Shown one piece after another: positions 6,855 to 14,970 of a stretch of 21,625 nucleotides of DNA (position 1 is its first letter; each line of letters begins with the position of its first letter). The notes below the pieces were generated by a model. That model did not search any database, had not been told where the DNA came from, and saw only the letters and a list, made by a program, of their open reading frames with translations. Origin of the DNA: CAZMCT01 sp964564785 (GTDB taxonomy: Bacteria; Planctomycetota; Phycisphaerae; UBA1845; Fen-1342); contig CAZMCT010000068.1 of the NCBI GenBank assembly GCA_964564785.1, positions 1 through 21,625 of the forward strand. Direction: 5' to 3'. The position numbers and the translations under genes are program-made.

Positions 6855-9737
6855 ATGCGCACCGCCGCTCAGATTCGTCAGGAGTTCATCGATTTTTTCT
6901 GTCAGCGGCACGGCCACGCCTTCGTGCCCAGCTCGCCCGTCGTCCCGCACGACGATCCGACGCTGCTGTTCACGAACGCGGGCATGAACCAGTTCAAGCC
7001 GTACTTTCTCGGCAGCGAGCGGCCCAAGCACGTCCGGGTGGCCAACACGCAGAAGTGCATCCGAGCGGGCGGCAAACACAACGATCTCGATGACGTGGGG
7101 CACGACACGTATCACCACACGTTTTTCGAGATGCTCGGCAACTGGTCGTTCGGGGACTACTTCAAGGAGGAGGCGATCGCGTGGGCCTGGGAGCTGCTGG
7201 TCGACGTGTGGGGGATCGACCCCGCGCGGCTGCACGCCACATACTTCGGCGGTGATCGTGAGGAAGGGCTCGCGCCGGACACGGAGGCCCGCGATCTGTG
7301 GCGCCGCATTTTGCCGGCCGAGCGCGTCCACTCCGGCTCGAAGAAGGACAATTTCTGGGAAATGGGCGACACGGGGCCGTGCGGGCCCTGTAGCGAGATT
7401 CACATCGATCTGACACCCGGGAAGTCCGGCGGCGCGCTGGTCAACGCCGGGGACCCGCGGGTGATGGAAATCTGGAACCTGGTCTTCATCCAGTTCAATC
7501 GCGGGCCGGACGGTGTGCTCACGCCGCTGCCGGCCCGGCACGTCGACACGGGCATGGGGTTCGAACGGGTCACCGCGCTCATCCAGGGCATGGAGCGCGG
7601 GCGGCTGGGGGAGGTGAGCAACTACGACACCGACGTGTTCGCGCCGATCTTCGCCGCGATCCGCGACGTGACGGGGGTACCGGCGTACGGCGGGCGGCTG
7701 GAAGGAAGGGATCCAGGGAGCACGGGAACGAGGGAACCAGGGACTCACGGGGCGTTGATGCGCGACGTGGCCTACCGCGTCATCGCCGACCACATCCGCT
7801 GCCTGACCTTCGCGATCAGCGACGGGGCCGTGCCGGACAAGGAGGGCCGCGGCTACGTCCTGCGGCGGATCCTGCGCCGCGCGGTTCGCTACGGCTGGCA
7901 GTACCTGCGCATGCACAAGCCGTTCCTGTACCGCCTCGTGCCGACGGTGGTCGACACGATGGGCGACGTCTTTCCCGAGCTGCGGAAGCGCCCGGCCGAG
8001 GTCATCGCCATCATTCGCGAAGAGGAGGATTCGTTCGGTCGCACGCTCGAGCGCGGTCTGTCGCTCTTCGAAGACGCGGCCCTGCGCGCCCGTACCGACC
8101 ACAACAACGAGATCACCGGCGGCGACGCCTTCCGCCTGCACGACACCTACGGTTTCCCGATCGACCTCACGCAGCTCATGGCCGATGAGCAGGGCCTGAC
8201 GGTCGACATCGGCGAGTTCGAACGCCGCATGGACGAGGCCCGCGAGCGAGCCCGCGGCACCGGGCGCGCCGGGCCGGAGTCGCCCCAGGTCCCCCAGGAA
8301 ATCGCGGCCGGTCTGGCCGCAACCGACGACAGTCCCAAGTATCAGTCCACGGAATTGGCGGCCCGTGTCGTCGGCATCCTGCGCATTACCGCGGATGGCG
8401 CCGTCGTGCTTGCGGCGGAACAGGAGCGGCTCGCACCGGGCGAGCGGGCCGTCGTGCTCTGCGACCGCACGTGCTTCTACGCCGAGGCCGGCGGCCAGGT
8501 CGGCGACCGCGGGGAGATCCGCACGGACGGCACGCGGTTCGAGGTGGATGACACGCAGCGCCCAGGACATTACGTCCAGCACATCGGGACGCTGGTGCAG
8601 GGGTCGCTGGGGCTGGGCGACGCCGTCGAGCTGCGGGTCGATCCGCGGCGCGGCGCCACCATGAAGAACCACACCGCCACGCACCTGCTGAACTGGGCCC
8701 TGCGCGAGGTGCTGGGCGAGCACGTGCAGCAGAAGGGCTCGCTCGTCGATCACGAAAAGACCCGCTTCGACTTCTCGCACCCCAAGGCCCTCACGCCCGA
8801 GGAGCTCGAGCGCGTCGAGCAGCTCGTCAACGAACGCATCCGCCGCGACCAGCCCGTCTACTGGGACGAAGTTGACCAGCACCAGGCGCTGCACATCCGC
8901 GGCCTGCGGGCCGTCTTCGGCGAACGCTACCCCGATCGCGTCCGCGTCCTCTCGGTCGGCACACCCGTCACCGAGCTCCTGGCCAATCCCGACAACCCCG
9001 CCTGGCGCGAGGTTTCGGTCGAGTTCTGCGGCGGCACGCACGTCCGCAACACGGGCGAAATCGAGCACTTCCTCATCGCGGCCGAGGAGGCCGTGGCCAA
9101 AGGCGTTCGCCGCATCGTCGGTCTCACCGGCCAGACCGCGCGGTTAGTCGAGGAAACCGGCCAAGCGCTCGTGCGGCGGGCCGAGCAGCTCGCGGGCGAC
9201 CCGCCCGCCCAGATCGCGGCCGGCCTGGCCGAGCTCCAGACCGCCGTCGCCACGACAACACTCGCCGTGCGGCACCGCGCGCGGTTGCGGCCGCTGCTGG
9301 ACGAGTTGCAGCGCGTGGTCCACGCCCAGCAGAAATCGTCGGTCGCCGACGCTGCGGAGCTGGCTCGGGCTCGGGCCGAGGAGCTGCTGGCGGGCGCGGT
9401 GAAGCTGAGCGGCGCGACGGTGGTCGTGGGCGAATTACCCGAGGTCCCGCTCGACGCGCTGAAGAGCGCCGCCGACGCCGTCAAGCAGAAGTCGGGCTCG
9501 GCTGCCGTGCTATTCGGCACGGCGGGTGACGGCAAGGTCACGCTGCTGGCGGCCTTCTCGCCCGACCTCGTGCAGCGCGGGCTGAAGGCCGGCGAGCTGG
9601 TCAAGGCTATCGCCCCGCTGGTCGGCGGCGGCGGCGGCGGCCCGCCGACCATGGCCCAAGCGGGCGGCAAGCACCCCGAGAAGCTGGGCGAAGCCCTCGC
9701 GGCCGGCCGCTCCTGGATCGCCGCGCGACTCGGCTGA
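6855..9737 (+). CDS. alaS: Alanyl-tRNA synthetase
   Basis: A 960-residue class II synthetase that charges tRNA-Ala with alanine in the cytosol and clears mischarged Ser/Gly-tRNA. Aminoacylation core about 1-250 (NAGMNQFKPYF at 41-51, the family signature GDTGPCGPCSEIH at 171-183, VDTGMGFERV at 230-239); mid-domain with RVIADHIRCLTF (308-319); editing domain with zinc ligands His606 and His610 (HTATH) and Cys725 and His729 (CGGTH); C-terminal DHHA1/C-Ala domain ending in the Gly-rich VGGGGGGPPTMAQAGG (923-938). The start ATG is preceded by GAGG, 9 nt away. Oddity: residues about 281-302 (RLEGRDPGSTGTREPGTHG...) are an insertion built from 8-bp repeats of the kind seen in dnaE. It lies between YGG and the RVIADHIR helix, a link that is short in E. 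coli AlaS. Confidence 0.98.
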   Translation: MRTAAQIRQEFIDFFCQRHGHAFVPSSPVVPHDDPTLLFTNAGMNQFKPYFLGSERPKHVRVANTQKCIRAGGKHNDLDDVGHDTYHHTFFEMLGNWSFGDYFKEEAIAWAWELLVDVWGIDPARLHATYFGGDREEGLAPDTEARDLWRRILPAERVHSGSKKDNFWEMGDTGPCGPCSEIHIDLTPGKSGGALVNAGDPRVMEIWNLVFIQFNRGPDGVLTPLPARHVDTGMGFERVTALIQGMERGRLGEVSNYDTDVFAPIFAAIRDVTGVPAYGGRLEGRDPGSTGTREPGTHGALMRDVAYRVIADHIRCLTFAISDGAVPDKEGRGYVLRRILRRAVRYGWQYLRMHKPFLYRLVPTVVDTMGDVFPELRKRPAEVIAIIREEEDSFGRTLERGLSLFEDAALRARTDHNNEITGGDAFRLHDTYGFPIDLTQLMADEQGLTVDIGEFERRMDEARERARGTGRAGPESPQVPQEIAAGLAATDDSPKYQSTELAARVVGILRITADGAVVLAAEQERLAPGERAVVLCDRTCFYAEAGGQVGDRGEIRTDGTRFEVDDTQRPGHYVQHIGTLVQGSLGLGDAVELRVDPRRGATMKNHTATHLLNWALREVLGEHVQQKGSLVDHEKTRFDFSHPKALTPEELERVEQLVNERIRRDQPVYWDEVDQHQALHIRGLRAVFGERYPDRVRVLSVGTPVTELLANPDNPAWREVSVEFCGGTHVRNTGEIEHFLIAAEEAVAKGVRRIVGLTGQTARLVEETGQALVRRAEQLAGDPPAQIAAGLAELQTAVATTTLAVRHRARLRPLLDELQRVVHAQQKSSVADAAELARARAEELLAGAVKLSGATVVVGELPEVPLDALKSAADAVKQKSGSAAVLFGTAGDGKVTLLAAFSPDLVQRGLKAGELVKAIAPLVGGGGGGPPTMAQAGGKHPEKLGEALAAGRSWIAARLG
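7707..7746 (+). repeat. Five degenerate 8-bp tandem units inside alaS
   Basis: Units: AGGGATCC, AGGGAGCA, CGGGAACG, AGGGAACC, AGGGACTC. GGGA recurs at exact 8-bp spacing, as in the dnaE insertion. Because 8 is not a multiple of 3, three units make a 24-bp, 8-residue super-period (RDPGSTGT, then REPGTHG). No inverted second arm is seen here, unlike in dnaE. Confidence 0.75.
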
Positions 9738-9747
9738 AAAGGGGGCG

Positions 9748-9772
9748 CCGGTCGGGCAACTCAGGCGACCGG
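9748..9772. terminator. Hairpin between convergent alaS and histidine kinase
   Basis: CCGGTCG, an 11-nt loop, then CGACCGG: a perfect 7-bp stem in the 41-bp convergent gap. There is no T-tract. Its position suggests a bidirectional 3'-end structure. Confidence 0.45.
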
Positions 9773-9778
9773 ACCCGG

Positions 9779-12163
9779 CTAGTTCACCCCCAGCGCGGCG
9801 CCGATCTTCTCCACCAGCGCCGTGGCCGTATACGGCTTGTGCACGAAGCCGGCCAGTGGCGCGTTGGCGAACTGCCGGGCCGCCTCCTGCTCGCTGAAGC
9901 CCGTCGAGAGGATCACCTTTACGTCGGGACGCAGCTCCAGCAGAGCCCGGAACACGGCCACTCCGCTCATGCCCGGCATGTTCAGGTCCAGCAGCACGGC
10001 ATTGATGCGCGCCGCATGTTCCCGGAAGACCTCGATCCCGCGCTGCCCGTCCTCGGCGGTCAGCACCCGCAGCCCGCGGCTCTCCAGCACCGCCTGAACC
10101 ACCTCGCGGATGTCCTCCTCGTCATCGATGACCAGGATCGTGGACTCCGGCGGCAACGGCGGGGTGACGCGCTCCACCGGCACCGGTGTCGTGCGCGGAG
10201 CCGCGACGGGCAGGTACACGCGGAACACCGTTCCCACCCCGACCTGCGACGAAACCGTCACCGCGCCGCGGTGCGCTTGCACGATCCCCAGGATCGCCGA
10301 CAGCCCCAGCCCGCGCCCGGCGAACTTCGTCGTGAAGAACGGATCGAAGATCCGCGCCTGCACCTCCGGCGTCATCCCGCTGCCGGTGTCGCGCACCTCG
10401 AGGCACACGTATTCGCCCGGCGCCAGCCGACGGTCTGGAAACTCCGCCGCGATCCGCTCGGCCTCCAGCGTCTCGTGCCAGGTCGAGACCGTCACCTCGC
10501 CGCCGCTCTCGCCGATGGCCTCGGCCGCATTGATCAGCAGGTTCATGATCACCTGCTGCATCTGCCCGCCGTCCGCCTTCACCAGCGGCAGATCGGCGGC
10601 GGTGTGGATGTGCAATGCGACCCGCTTGGGAACGCCGGCGGCCGCGAAGTCCGCCATCTCACTCACCAGCGTGTTGAGGTCCATGAGCTGCACGTCGCAC
10701 GTCGCCCGTCCGGCATACGCCAGCATCCGCTGCGTCAGGTCCGTCGCCCGCCGGCCGGCATTGACGACCCGTTCCAGCAGCGGGCGCAGCGCAGAGTCGG
10801 GCGCCAATTGCTCGAGCGCGAGCGAGGCGTTACCGAGAATGCCCACCAGGAGGTTGTTGAAGTCGTGCGCCACGCCCCCGGCCAGCACGCCCAGACTCTC
10901 AAGCTTCTGCGATTGCCGCAATTGCGCCTCGAGCCGCTCGCGCTCCGACACGTCGCGCACCAGCGTCACGATGGCCTGCACGCCCCCGCCGCCCGAAAGC
11001 ACCGTGTTGACCCATTCGCAACGGATCTTCTCGCCGCCGGCCCGCCGGTTGACGAGCACCATCCCGCCGCCGCCGTGCCCGCTGCGCAGCAGCCCCGCCA
11101 TCTCGTCGAAGCGGCCCTGCTCCTCCGGCGGCACCAGCAGCTCGCTCGCCGTCCGCCCCGCCGCCTCCTCGGCCGTGTAGCCGAAGATCGCCGCCGCGGC
11201 CGGGTTCCATTCCAGGACGCGGAAATCCGGCGTCCAGACGATGTAGCCCAGTGGCATCCCGGCCACGAGCGACTCGAAGCGCGCGTTCGCCTCCCGAACC
11301 CGCTCCTCCGCCCGCTTGCGCTCGGTGATGTCGGTCGAGGTGCCGGTGCTGCCGACCACGTTGCCGTACTCGTCGCGGACGGGGATGGCGTTGATGCTGA
11401 GCTGCACGACCGTGCCGTCGCGTCGCAGGTGCGTGCTCTCGAGGCGCAGGCGGGGCTTGCCGGCCCGCAGCTCGTCGAGCATCTGCTGCGTCTGCGGTCG
11501 TCGCTCGGGCAGCACCTGCGCCATGAGCGGGCGCCCCAGCAGCTCCTGCGGCTCGCAGCCGTAGATCATGCGGGCGGCGCTGTTCACGAAGGTCCAGCGG
11601 CCCTCGAGGTCGAGCGACCAGATCAAGTCGCGCGACATCTCCACGAGGTTGCGATAGCGGGCTTCACTTTCGCGCAGGGCGTGATTCGCCCGCGTACGCG
11701 CGGTCGCGTCGCGGGCCAGGCCCACCAGCCGCGTTTGTCCGTTCAGCCGCACCACGCTCACCGCCGTTTCCAGCAGGATCATGTGCCCGGCCTTGTGACG
11801 ATGCGCGGTCAGGACGTGCCCGTCTTCTGAGGTCGCTCCGCCCTCCGGCGCGCCCCCGGGCAATTCCAGGTCGTTCATGGTCATCGCCCGCAGCTCGTCC
11901 GCCGTGTACCCGGTCATCCGGCAGAACGCCGGGTTCACCTCCACGAACGCCTGGTTCTCGTCCAGCACGAAGTAGCCGTCGCTGCTGCCTGCCACCGCCG
12001 CCCCAACGCTCTGCACCTGGGCCTCCAGGGCCGCCCGCACCCGCGCCTGCTGCTCCGCAGCGGCGCGCTGCGCCCGCAGGGCCGCTCGCTGTCGGCCATA
12101 CCGGATCAGCAGCCCCACATTTCCGATCGCGAGCAACCCCGCTACCAGCAGTGCCCACGACAT
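9779..12163 (-). CDS. PAS-domain hybrid histidine kinase with C-terminal receiver
   Basis: A 794-residue membrane-anchored sensor kinase. One N-terminal TM (about 3-20) with almost no extracellular part, a coiled linker (25-50), then three PAS domains at about 51-155, 166-283 and 292-410 (DGYFVLDENQAF; DLIWSLDLEGRWTF; GYIVWTPDFRVLEWNP). HisKA has phospho-acceptor His433 in GGVAHDFNNLL. The HATPase shows the N box around Asn545, DTGSGM (592-597), FDPFFTTK (607-614) and GRGLGLS (617-622). A receiver follows from about 675 with acidic pair Asp680/Asp681, phospho-acceptor Asp726 (LLDLNMPG) and Lys776. All catalytic motifs are intact. With the receiver on board and no DNA-binding domain, it probably feeds a phosphorelay whose partner is not in this window. 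AGGAG lies 7 nt before the ATG. It is 39 bp downstream of the pseudokinase gene on the same strand, so the two are probably one operon. Confidence 0.95.
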   Translation of the reverse strand: MSWALLVAGLLAIGNVGLLIRYGRQRAALRAQRAAAEQQARVRAALEAQVQSVGAAVAGSSDGYFVLDENQAFVEVNPAFCRMTGYTADELRAMTMNDLELPGGAPEGGATSEDGHVLTAHRHKAGHMILLETAVSVVRLNGQTRLVGLARDATARTRANHALRESEARYRNLVEMSRDLIWSLDLEGRWTFVNSAARMIYGCEPQELLGRPLMAQVLPERRPQTQQMLDELRAGKPRLRLESTHLRRDGTVVQLSINAIPVRDEYGNVVGSTGTSTDITERKRAEERVREANARFESLVAGMPLGYIVWTPDFRVLEWNPAAAAIFGYTAEEAAGRTASELLVPPEEQGRFDEMAGLLRSGHGGGGMVLVNRRAGGEKIRCEWVNTVLSGGGGVQAIVTLVRDVSERERLEAQLRQSQKLESLGVLAGGVAHDFNNLLVGILGNASLALEQLAPDSALRPLLERVVNAGRRATDLTQRMLAYAGRATCDVQLMDLNTLVSEMADFAAAGVPKRVALHIHTAADLPLVKADGGQMQQVIMNLLINAAEAIGESGGEVTVSTWHETLEAERIAAEFPDRRLAPGEYVCLEVRDTGSGMTPEVQARIFDPFFTTKFAGRGLGLSAILGIVQAHRGAVTVSSQVGVGTVFRVYLPVAAPRTTPVPVERVTPPLPPESTILVIDDEEDIREVVQAVLESRGLRVLTAEDGQRGIEVFREHAARINAVLLDLNMPGMSGVAVFRALLELRPDVKVILSTGFSEQEAARQFANAPLAGFVHKPYTATALVEKIGAALGVN

Positions 12164-12202
12164 TCAGCGCTCCTCTCCGACCGCCCATGCGGCCGGCACC
12201 GG

Positions 12203-14590
12203 TCACTCACTTCCTGTCACGGCGACCTCGCTCGAGCCCGCCGCGGCCAAGCATTCCGCCGCTGCTTCCGTCCGACCGGCCCGCCGCAGGGCCTCGGCCT
12301 TCTGCTGCCAAGCCGCCGCCTCCATCCGCGTGTTCGCGTGCTGGCGGGCGAGCTCGATCCGCTTGTCGGCACAGCGGGCCGCCTCGTCCAGGTTCCCTAG
12401 CTGCAAGTGCAGATCGGCGACGTACTCGTACACCCGCGCCAGCCCGTTCCAGAAACGCGTCTCCTCCAGCGTGTTCAACGCCATCGCGAACTCGTGCCGC
12501 GCATCCGCGAACCGCCCCTCCTGCGCCGCGCACCGCCCGAGGTGCATGTGCGCCGTCCCCACGCTCGTCCGGTCGCCCACCTCCGTCGCCAGAGCCAGTG
12601 CCCGACGGTAATACATCCCCGCTTCCTCGTACCGCTGCTGCTCGGCCAACACGTTCCCCATGCCGCTGTATGGCCCCACCAGGGCCGCCAGGCCCCCGTA
12701 CGCCCGATGCGCCTCGATCGCCCGGCGGAACGCCTGTTCCGCATCCACCGGCCGGCCGCGCCGAAACAGCACGAACCCCAGGTTGTTGCAGATCATCGCT
12801 CCCTCCGTAGCCAGCCCGACCTGGTCCGCCAGTTCCGATGCCCGGCGGAGCTGCTCCTCCGCCGACTCGTATTCCCCACGGTAGTAGTTCATCACGCCCA
12901 GGTTGGCCAGCGCCTCGATCTCCCGCCGCGCATCCCCCGCCCGCCGCGCGATTTCCTCCTGCCGCCGGTGATACGCCTCGGCCTCCTCGTACCGCCCCAG
13001 GCGCGCCAGGCACACGCCCGCAAACCCCAGCGCCTCCCCCAGCTCCGGCTCGAGTCGCACAGCCTCTTCTGCAAGCGCGATGGCCGACTCGTACTGTCCC
13101 CGCAGGTACGCTTGCTTCCCCAGCACCAGCTTCTCGCGGGCCGCCAGCGCCGCCGGCTGCGGCCGGACACGCTCGGTCCGCAGCAGCCCCAAAACCCGCG
13201 CCAATTGCTCGAACAACGCCCGTTCGAGGCTCCCCAGATCTGCCAGCTCCCCCGCAACCTGGGCCGTTGGGAGCGTGCCCACAGGCCCGGCGCACAGAAC
13301 CGCGGCCCGCAACCGCACATGTCGCCCGTCGCGCAGAAAACGGCCCGTGACGACCTTCGCCGCCCCCACCAGCCGCCCCGCCTCCACGATGCCGTCACCG
13401 CCCCGCCGGCCCGCCCGCTCGCGCGCCACCAGCTCCGCCAGCGCGTCCGAGTCCGCCACGTACACCTCGCCCGATTCCGCCAGCGCCCGCGCTAGATAGT
13501 TCGCCACGGCGTAGCCCAGCCAGTCGTCGTCCGGACTGACCCGCTCGTTTTCGAACGGCAGCACGCCGACGCCCCTTGGCTCGAGCACTTCCATAGCCGG
13601 CGCGGCACTCGGCGCCGGCTGATCGCGGGCCGACCGTAGCCCCCTCAAGACCTCGCCTGCCGTGGCGAAGCGCTCCGCACTGTCGATCGCCAGCATGCGC
13701 AGCACGATTCGGATCAACCAGTCCGGCACCTCCGCCGGCCCGTCCGAGGGCCAGAGCACGGGGCGGCACTGTGCGTCGAGCAGCCGCTGGTAGACGCCGG
13801 CGGCCGGCTGCGGCGATCGTCCGGTCAGCAACTGAAAGAGCACGGCGCCCAGCGCGTAAAAATCGGCGCGCGCATCCGCCGTCGCGCGGCGGATGCGCTC
13901 CGGAGCCGTGTACGGCAGGGCGCCGACCGGGGGAAGTGTCGCCTCGCCGACCACCGCTGCGACGCCCAGATCTGCAATCCGGACGCGTCCATCGACCCCC
14001 AGGATCAGGTTCCCGGGCGTCAAGTTGCCATGCCGCAGGCCGGCGGAATGAATCGCAGCCAACCCCCGGAGCACATCGCCCGCGATCTGTACGACCTGCT
14101 GCCAGTGCAGGCGGTGTTTCGCACCGGTGAGCAACGCCAGCGGGACGCCCTCGCAGTACTCCGACACAAAGAACCACGCCTCGTCCGCGAAATCGCAGTC
14201 CATGACCCGCAGCACGCCGGCATCGCGCACGCCGAATGCGGCCCGCGCCGCACTCCGCTGGCGAGCGATCCCCTCATCAGCTCCCGCCGGCCGGGGAATG
14301 AGCTTCACGGCGCAGAGATGGCCGAGGTACTCGTGTCGTGCCAGATAACACAAGCTACGCGGGCCGGTCCCCAGCAGCTCAAGAAGGCGATACTTACCGC
14401 GGAAAAGCTGTCCAGTACCTGCGAGGCCCGGCGGTCCGGCGGCCGCGCGCGATTCCGGCACAGACGAGCGGGCAGTCGCAGCGAAGAAGCCGCAGGCGGT
14501 GCATCGGAGTAGTCTGTAAGAGACCGGGTGGAACGTTCCGGCCTCCTGGCAGTGCGGGCAGACGTCGGGATGAGCTGGCCGGTTTTCCAT
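12203..14590 (-). CDS. Zinc-ribbon / Ser-Thr pseudokinase / TPR signalling protein
   Basis: 795 residues, no membrane segment. Order: zinc ribbon with Cys11, Cys14, Cys30, Cys33; protein-kinase fold about 66-320; a TolB-like alpha/beta domain about 338-470 beginning GVGVLPFENERVSPDDD; then TPR-like helical repeats about 485-785. The kinase fold is degenerate. The glycine loop is GTGPRS, the lysine remains (Lys96 in CAVKLI), the alpha-C glutamate is not evident, the catalytic HRDLKPxN reads HGNLTPGN (Asn189 for the catalytic Asp, Thr191 for Lys), and DFG is DLG (Asp207). The YTAPE loop is kept. I infer a binding or scaffold role rather than phosphotransfer. The start is uncertain: ATG 14590 sits just before the zinc ribbon but lacks an SD; an in-frame TTG at 14638 would add 16 residues. 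It is the first gene of a probable operon with the histidine kinase. Confidence 0.9.
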   Translation of the reverse strand: MENRPAHPDVCPHCQEAGTFHPVSYRLLRCTACGFFAATARSSVPESRAAAGPPGLAGTGQLFRGKYRLLELLGTGPRSLCYLARHEYLGHLCAVKLIPRPAGADEGIARQRSAARAAFGVRDAGVLRVMDCDFADEAWFFVSEYCEGVPLALLTGAKHRLHWQQVVQIAGDVLRGLAAIHSAGLRHGNLTPGNLILGVDGRVRIADLGVAAVVGEATLPPVGALPYTAPERIRRATADARADFYALGAVLFQLLTGRSPQPAAGVYQRLLDAQCRPVLWPSDGPAEVPDWLIRIVLRMLAIDSAERFATAGEVLRGLRSARDQPAPSAAPAMEVLEPRGVGVLPFENERVSPDDDWLGYAVANYLARALAESGEVYVADSDALAELVARERAGRRGGDGIVEAGRLVGAAKVVTGRFLRDGRHVRLRAAVLCAGPVGTLPTAQVAGELADLGSLERALFEQLARVLGLLRTERVRPQPAALAAREKLVLGKQAYLRGQYESAIALAEEAVRLEPELGEALGFAGVCLARLGRYEEAEAYHRRQEEIARRAGDARREIEALANLGVMNYYRGEYESAEEQLRRASELADQVGLATEGAMICNNLGFVLFRRGRPVDAEQAFRRAIEAHRAYGGLAALVGPYSGMGNVLAEQQRYEEAGMYYRRALALATEVGDRTSVGTAHMHLGRCAAQEGRFADARHEFAMALNTLEETRFWNGLARVYEYVADLHLQLGNLDEAARCADKRIELARQHANTRMEAAAWQQKAEALRRAGRTEAAAECLAAAGSSEVAVTGSE

Positions 14591-14605
14591 CGCGTGGCGT
14601 GGAAT

Positions 14606-14624
14606 GTCCGGTAGAAAACCGGAC
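14606..14624. promoter_or_regulatory. Perfect inverted repeat at the pseudokinase / small-peptide divergent promoter region
   Basis: GTCCGGT-AGAAA-ACCGGAC is a perfect 7-bp inverted repeat, 16 bp upstream of the pseudokinase ATG. On the minus strand TTGTCA (14638-14633) and TCTACC, 17 bp apart, form a weak promoter whose -10 lies inside this repeat. The TTGTCA overlaps the plus-strand TTGACA at 14632. One bound regulator could therefore affect both directions. Confidence 0.35.
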
Positions 14625-14631
14625 GACACTC

Positions 14632-14665
14632 TTGACAAACGATCGTTATTGGGCCATGCTATAGG
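14632..14665 (+). promoter_or_regulatory. Candidate promoter of the small-peptide island
   Basis: Consensus TTGACA (14632-14637) with an extended -10-like TGCTATAGG (14657-14665). The spacing to TATAGG is 22 bp, which is long for sigma-70; at 17 bp the hexamer is CATGCT. Treat the -10 assignment as open. Transcription would read toward the two small frames, with a leader of about 155 nt. Confidence 0.4.
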
Positions 14666-14731
14666 TAGAGCGAGGTATCAGTCTCCGATTCGGTCGCACG
14701 TTCCTTGACGCGCGTCGCATGTGGGCGGTGC

Positions 14732-14755
14732 GCGCCATCTCAGCGAGATGGTCGC
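14732..14755. repeat. Hairpin with ATCTC-N3-GAGAT core, copy 1
   Basis: CCATCTC-AGC-GAGATGG is a perfect 7-bp stem (14735-14751), extended by GCG/CGC across one bulged T. It lies in the presumed 5' leader, about 75 nt ahead of the first small frame. It shares the ATCTC-N3-GAGAT core with the hairpin at 14971-14987. Confidence 0.5.
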
Positions 14756-14827
14756 CTCCAGCCTACGTTGGTGTGAGCTTCCCAGTCAAGGGCTTGTGCG
14801 AGCTTGGTAACCTGAAAGGAGTGCATC

Positions 14828-14911
14828 ATGTTTCTGGCCATCCTCATCTCTGACATGGTGACCACCGGCATCAATATCCTGATGAACTTCATTGACCAGA
14901 TCACGTGCTAG
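14828..14911 (+). CDS. Candidate 27-residue hydrophobic peptide
   Basis: A small frame beginning MFLAILISDMVTTG and ending FIDQITC. It is preceded by AAAGGAG with 6 nt to the ATG, the strongest Shine-Dalgarno match I found in the window. The peptide is mostly hydrophobic and amphipathic-looking with two Asp residues, no Lys or Arg, and a C-terminal Cys. G+C is about 48 percent by hand count against about two thirds in its neighbours. It is followed at once by a second small frame whose ribosome binding site overlaps this stop codon. I do not recognise it. Small membrane peptide, type I-like toxin, secreted signal and leader peptide are all possible. The coding status rests on the ribosome binding site and context only. 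Confidence 0.5.
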   Translation: MFLAILISDMVTTGINILMNFIDQITC

Positions 14912-14919
14912 GTGGAACC

Positions 14920-14970
14920 ATGATCGACGTGATCACCGATCTCGACGATCTCGTTATCGACCAGCGCTAA
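14920..14970 (+). CDS. Candidate 16-residue acidic peptide
   Basis: MIDVITDLDDLVIDQR followed by TAA. AGGTGG (14910-14915) overlaps the stop codon of the preceding 27-codon frame and sits 4 nt before this ATG, an arrangement typical of translational coupling. The peptide has five Asp and one Arg. Its start (MIDVIT) resembles the end of the upstream peptide (FIDQIT), and the DNA matches at about 13 of 18 positions, so it may be a partial duplication. The function is unknown, and such a short frame may not be coding at all. Confidence 0.33.
   Translation: MIDVITDLDDLVIDQR

Noticed and set aside
2820..9068. Very long open frames on the minus strand opposite dnaE and alaS (939 and 1138 codons)
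   Set aside because: They lie antisense to two unmistakable essential genes, are Arg/Asp/Val/His-rich with no family motifs, and are a usual by-product of high GC3 codon use on the opposite strand.
14719..14850. A 40-codon plus-strand frame starting ATGTGGGCGGTG in the peptide island
   Set aside because: It has no ribosome binding site, runs through the leader hairpin, and overlaps the better-supported 27-codon frame in another phase.
14737..14892. A 51-codon minus-strand frame opposite the 27-codon peptide
   Set aside because: No Shine-Dalgarno sequence precedes it and no promoter was seen; the plus-strand frame has an AAAGGAG and a coupled partner.
14899..14950. Five GATC sites in 52 bp within the peptide island, as a methylation-controlled region
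   Set aside because: Most arise from the repeated Ile/Asp codons of the second small frame, and nothing shows that a Dam-like enzyme exists in this organism.
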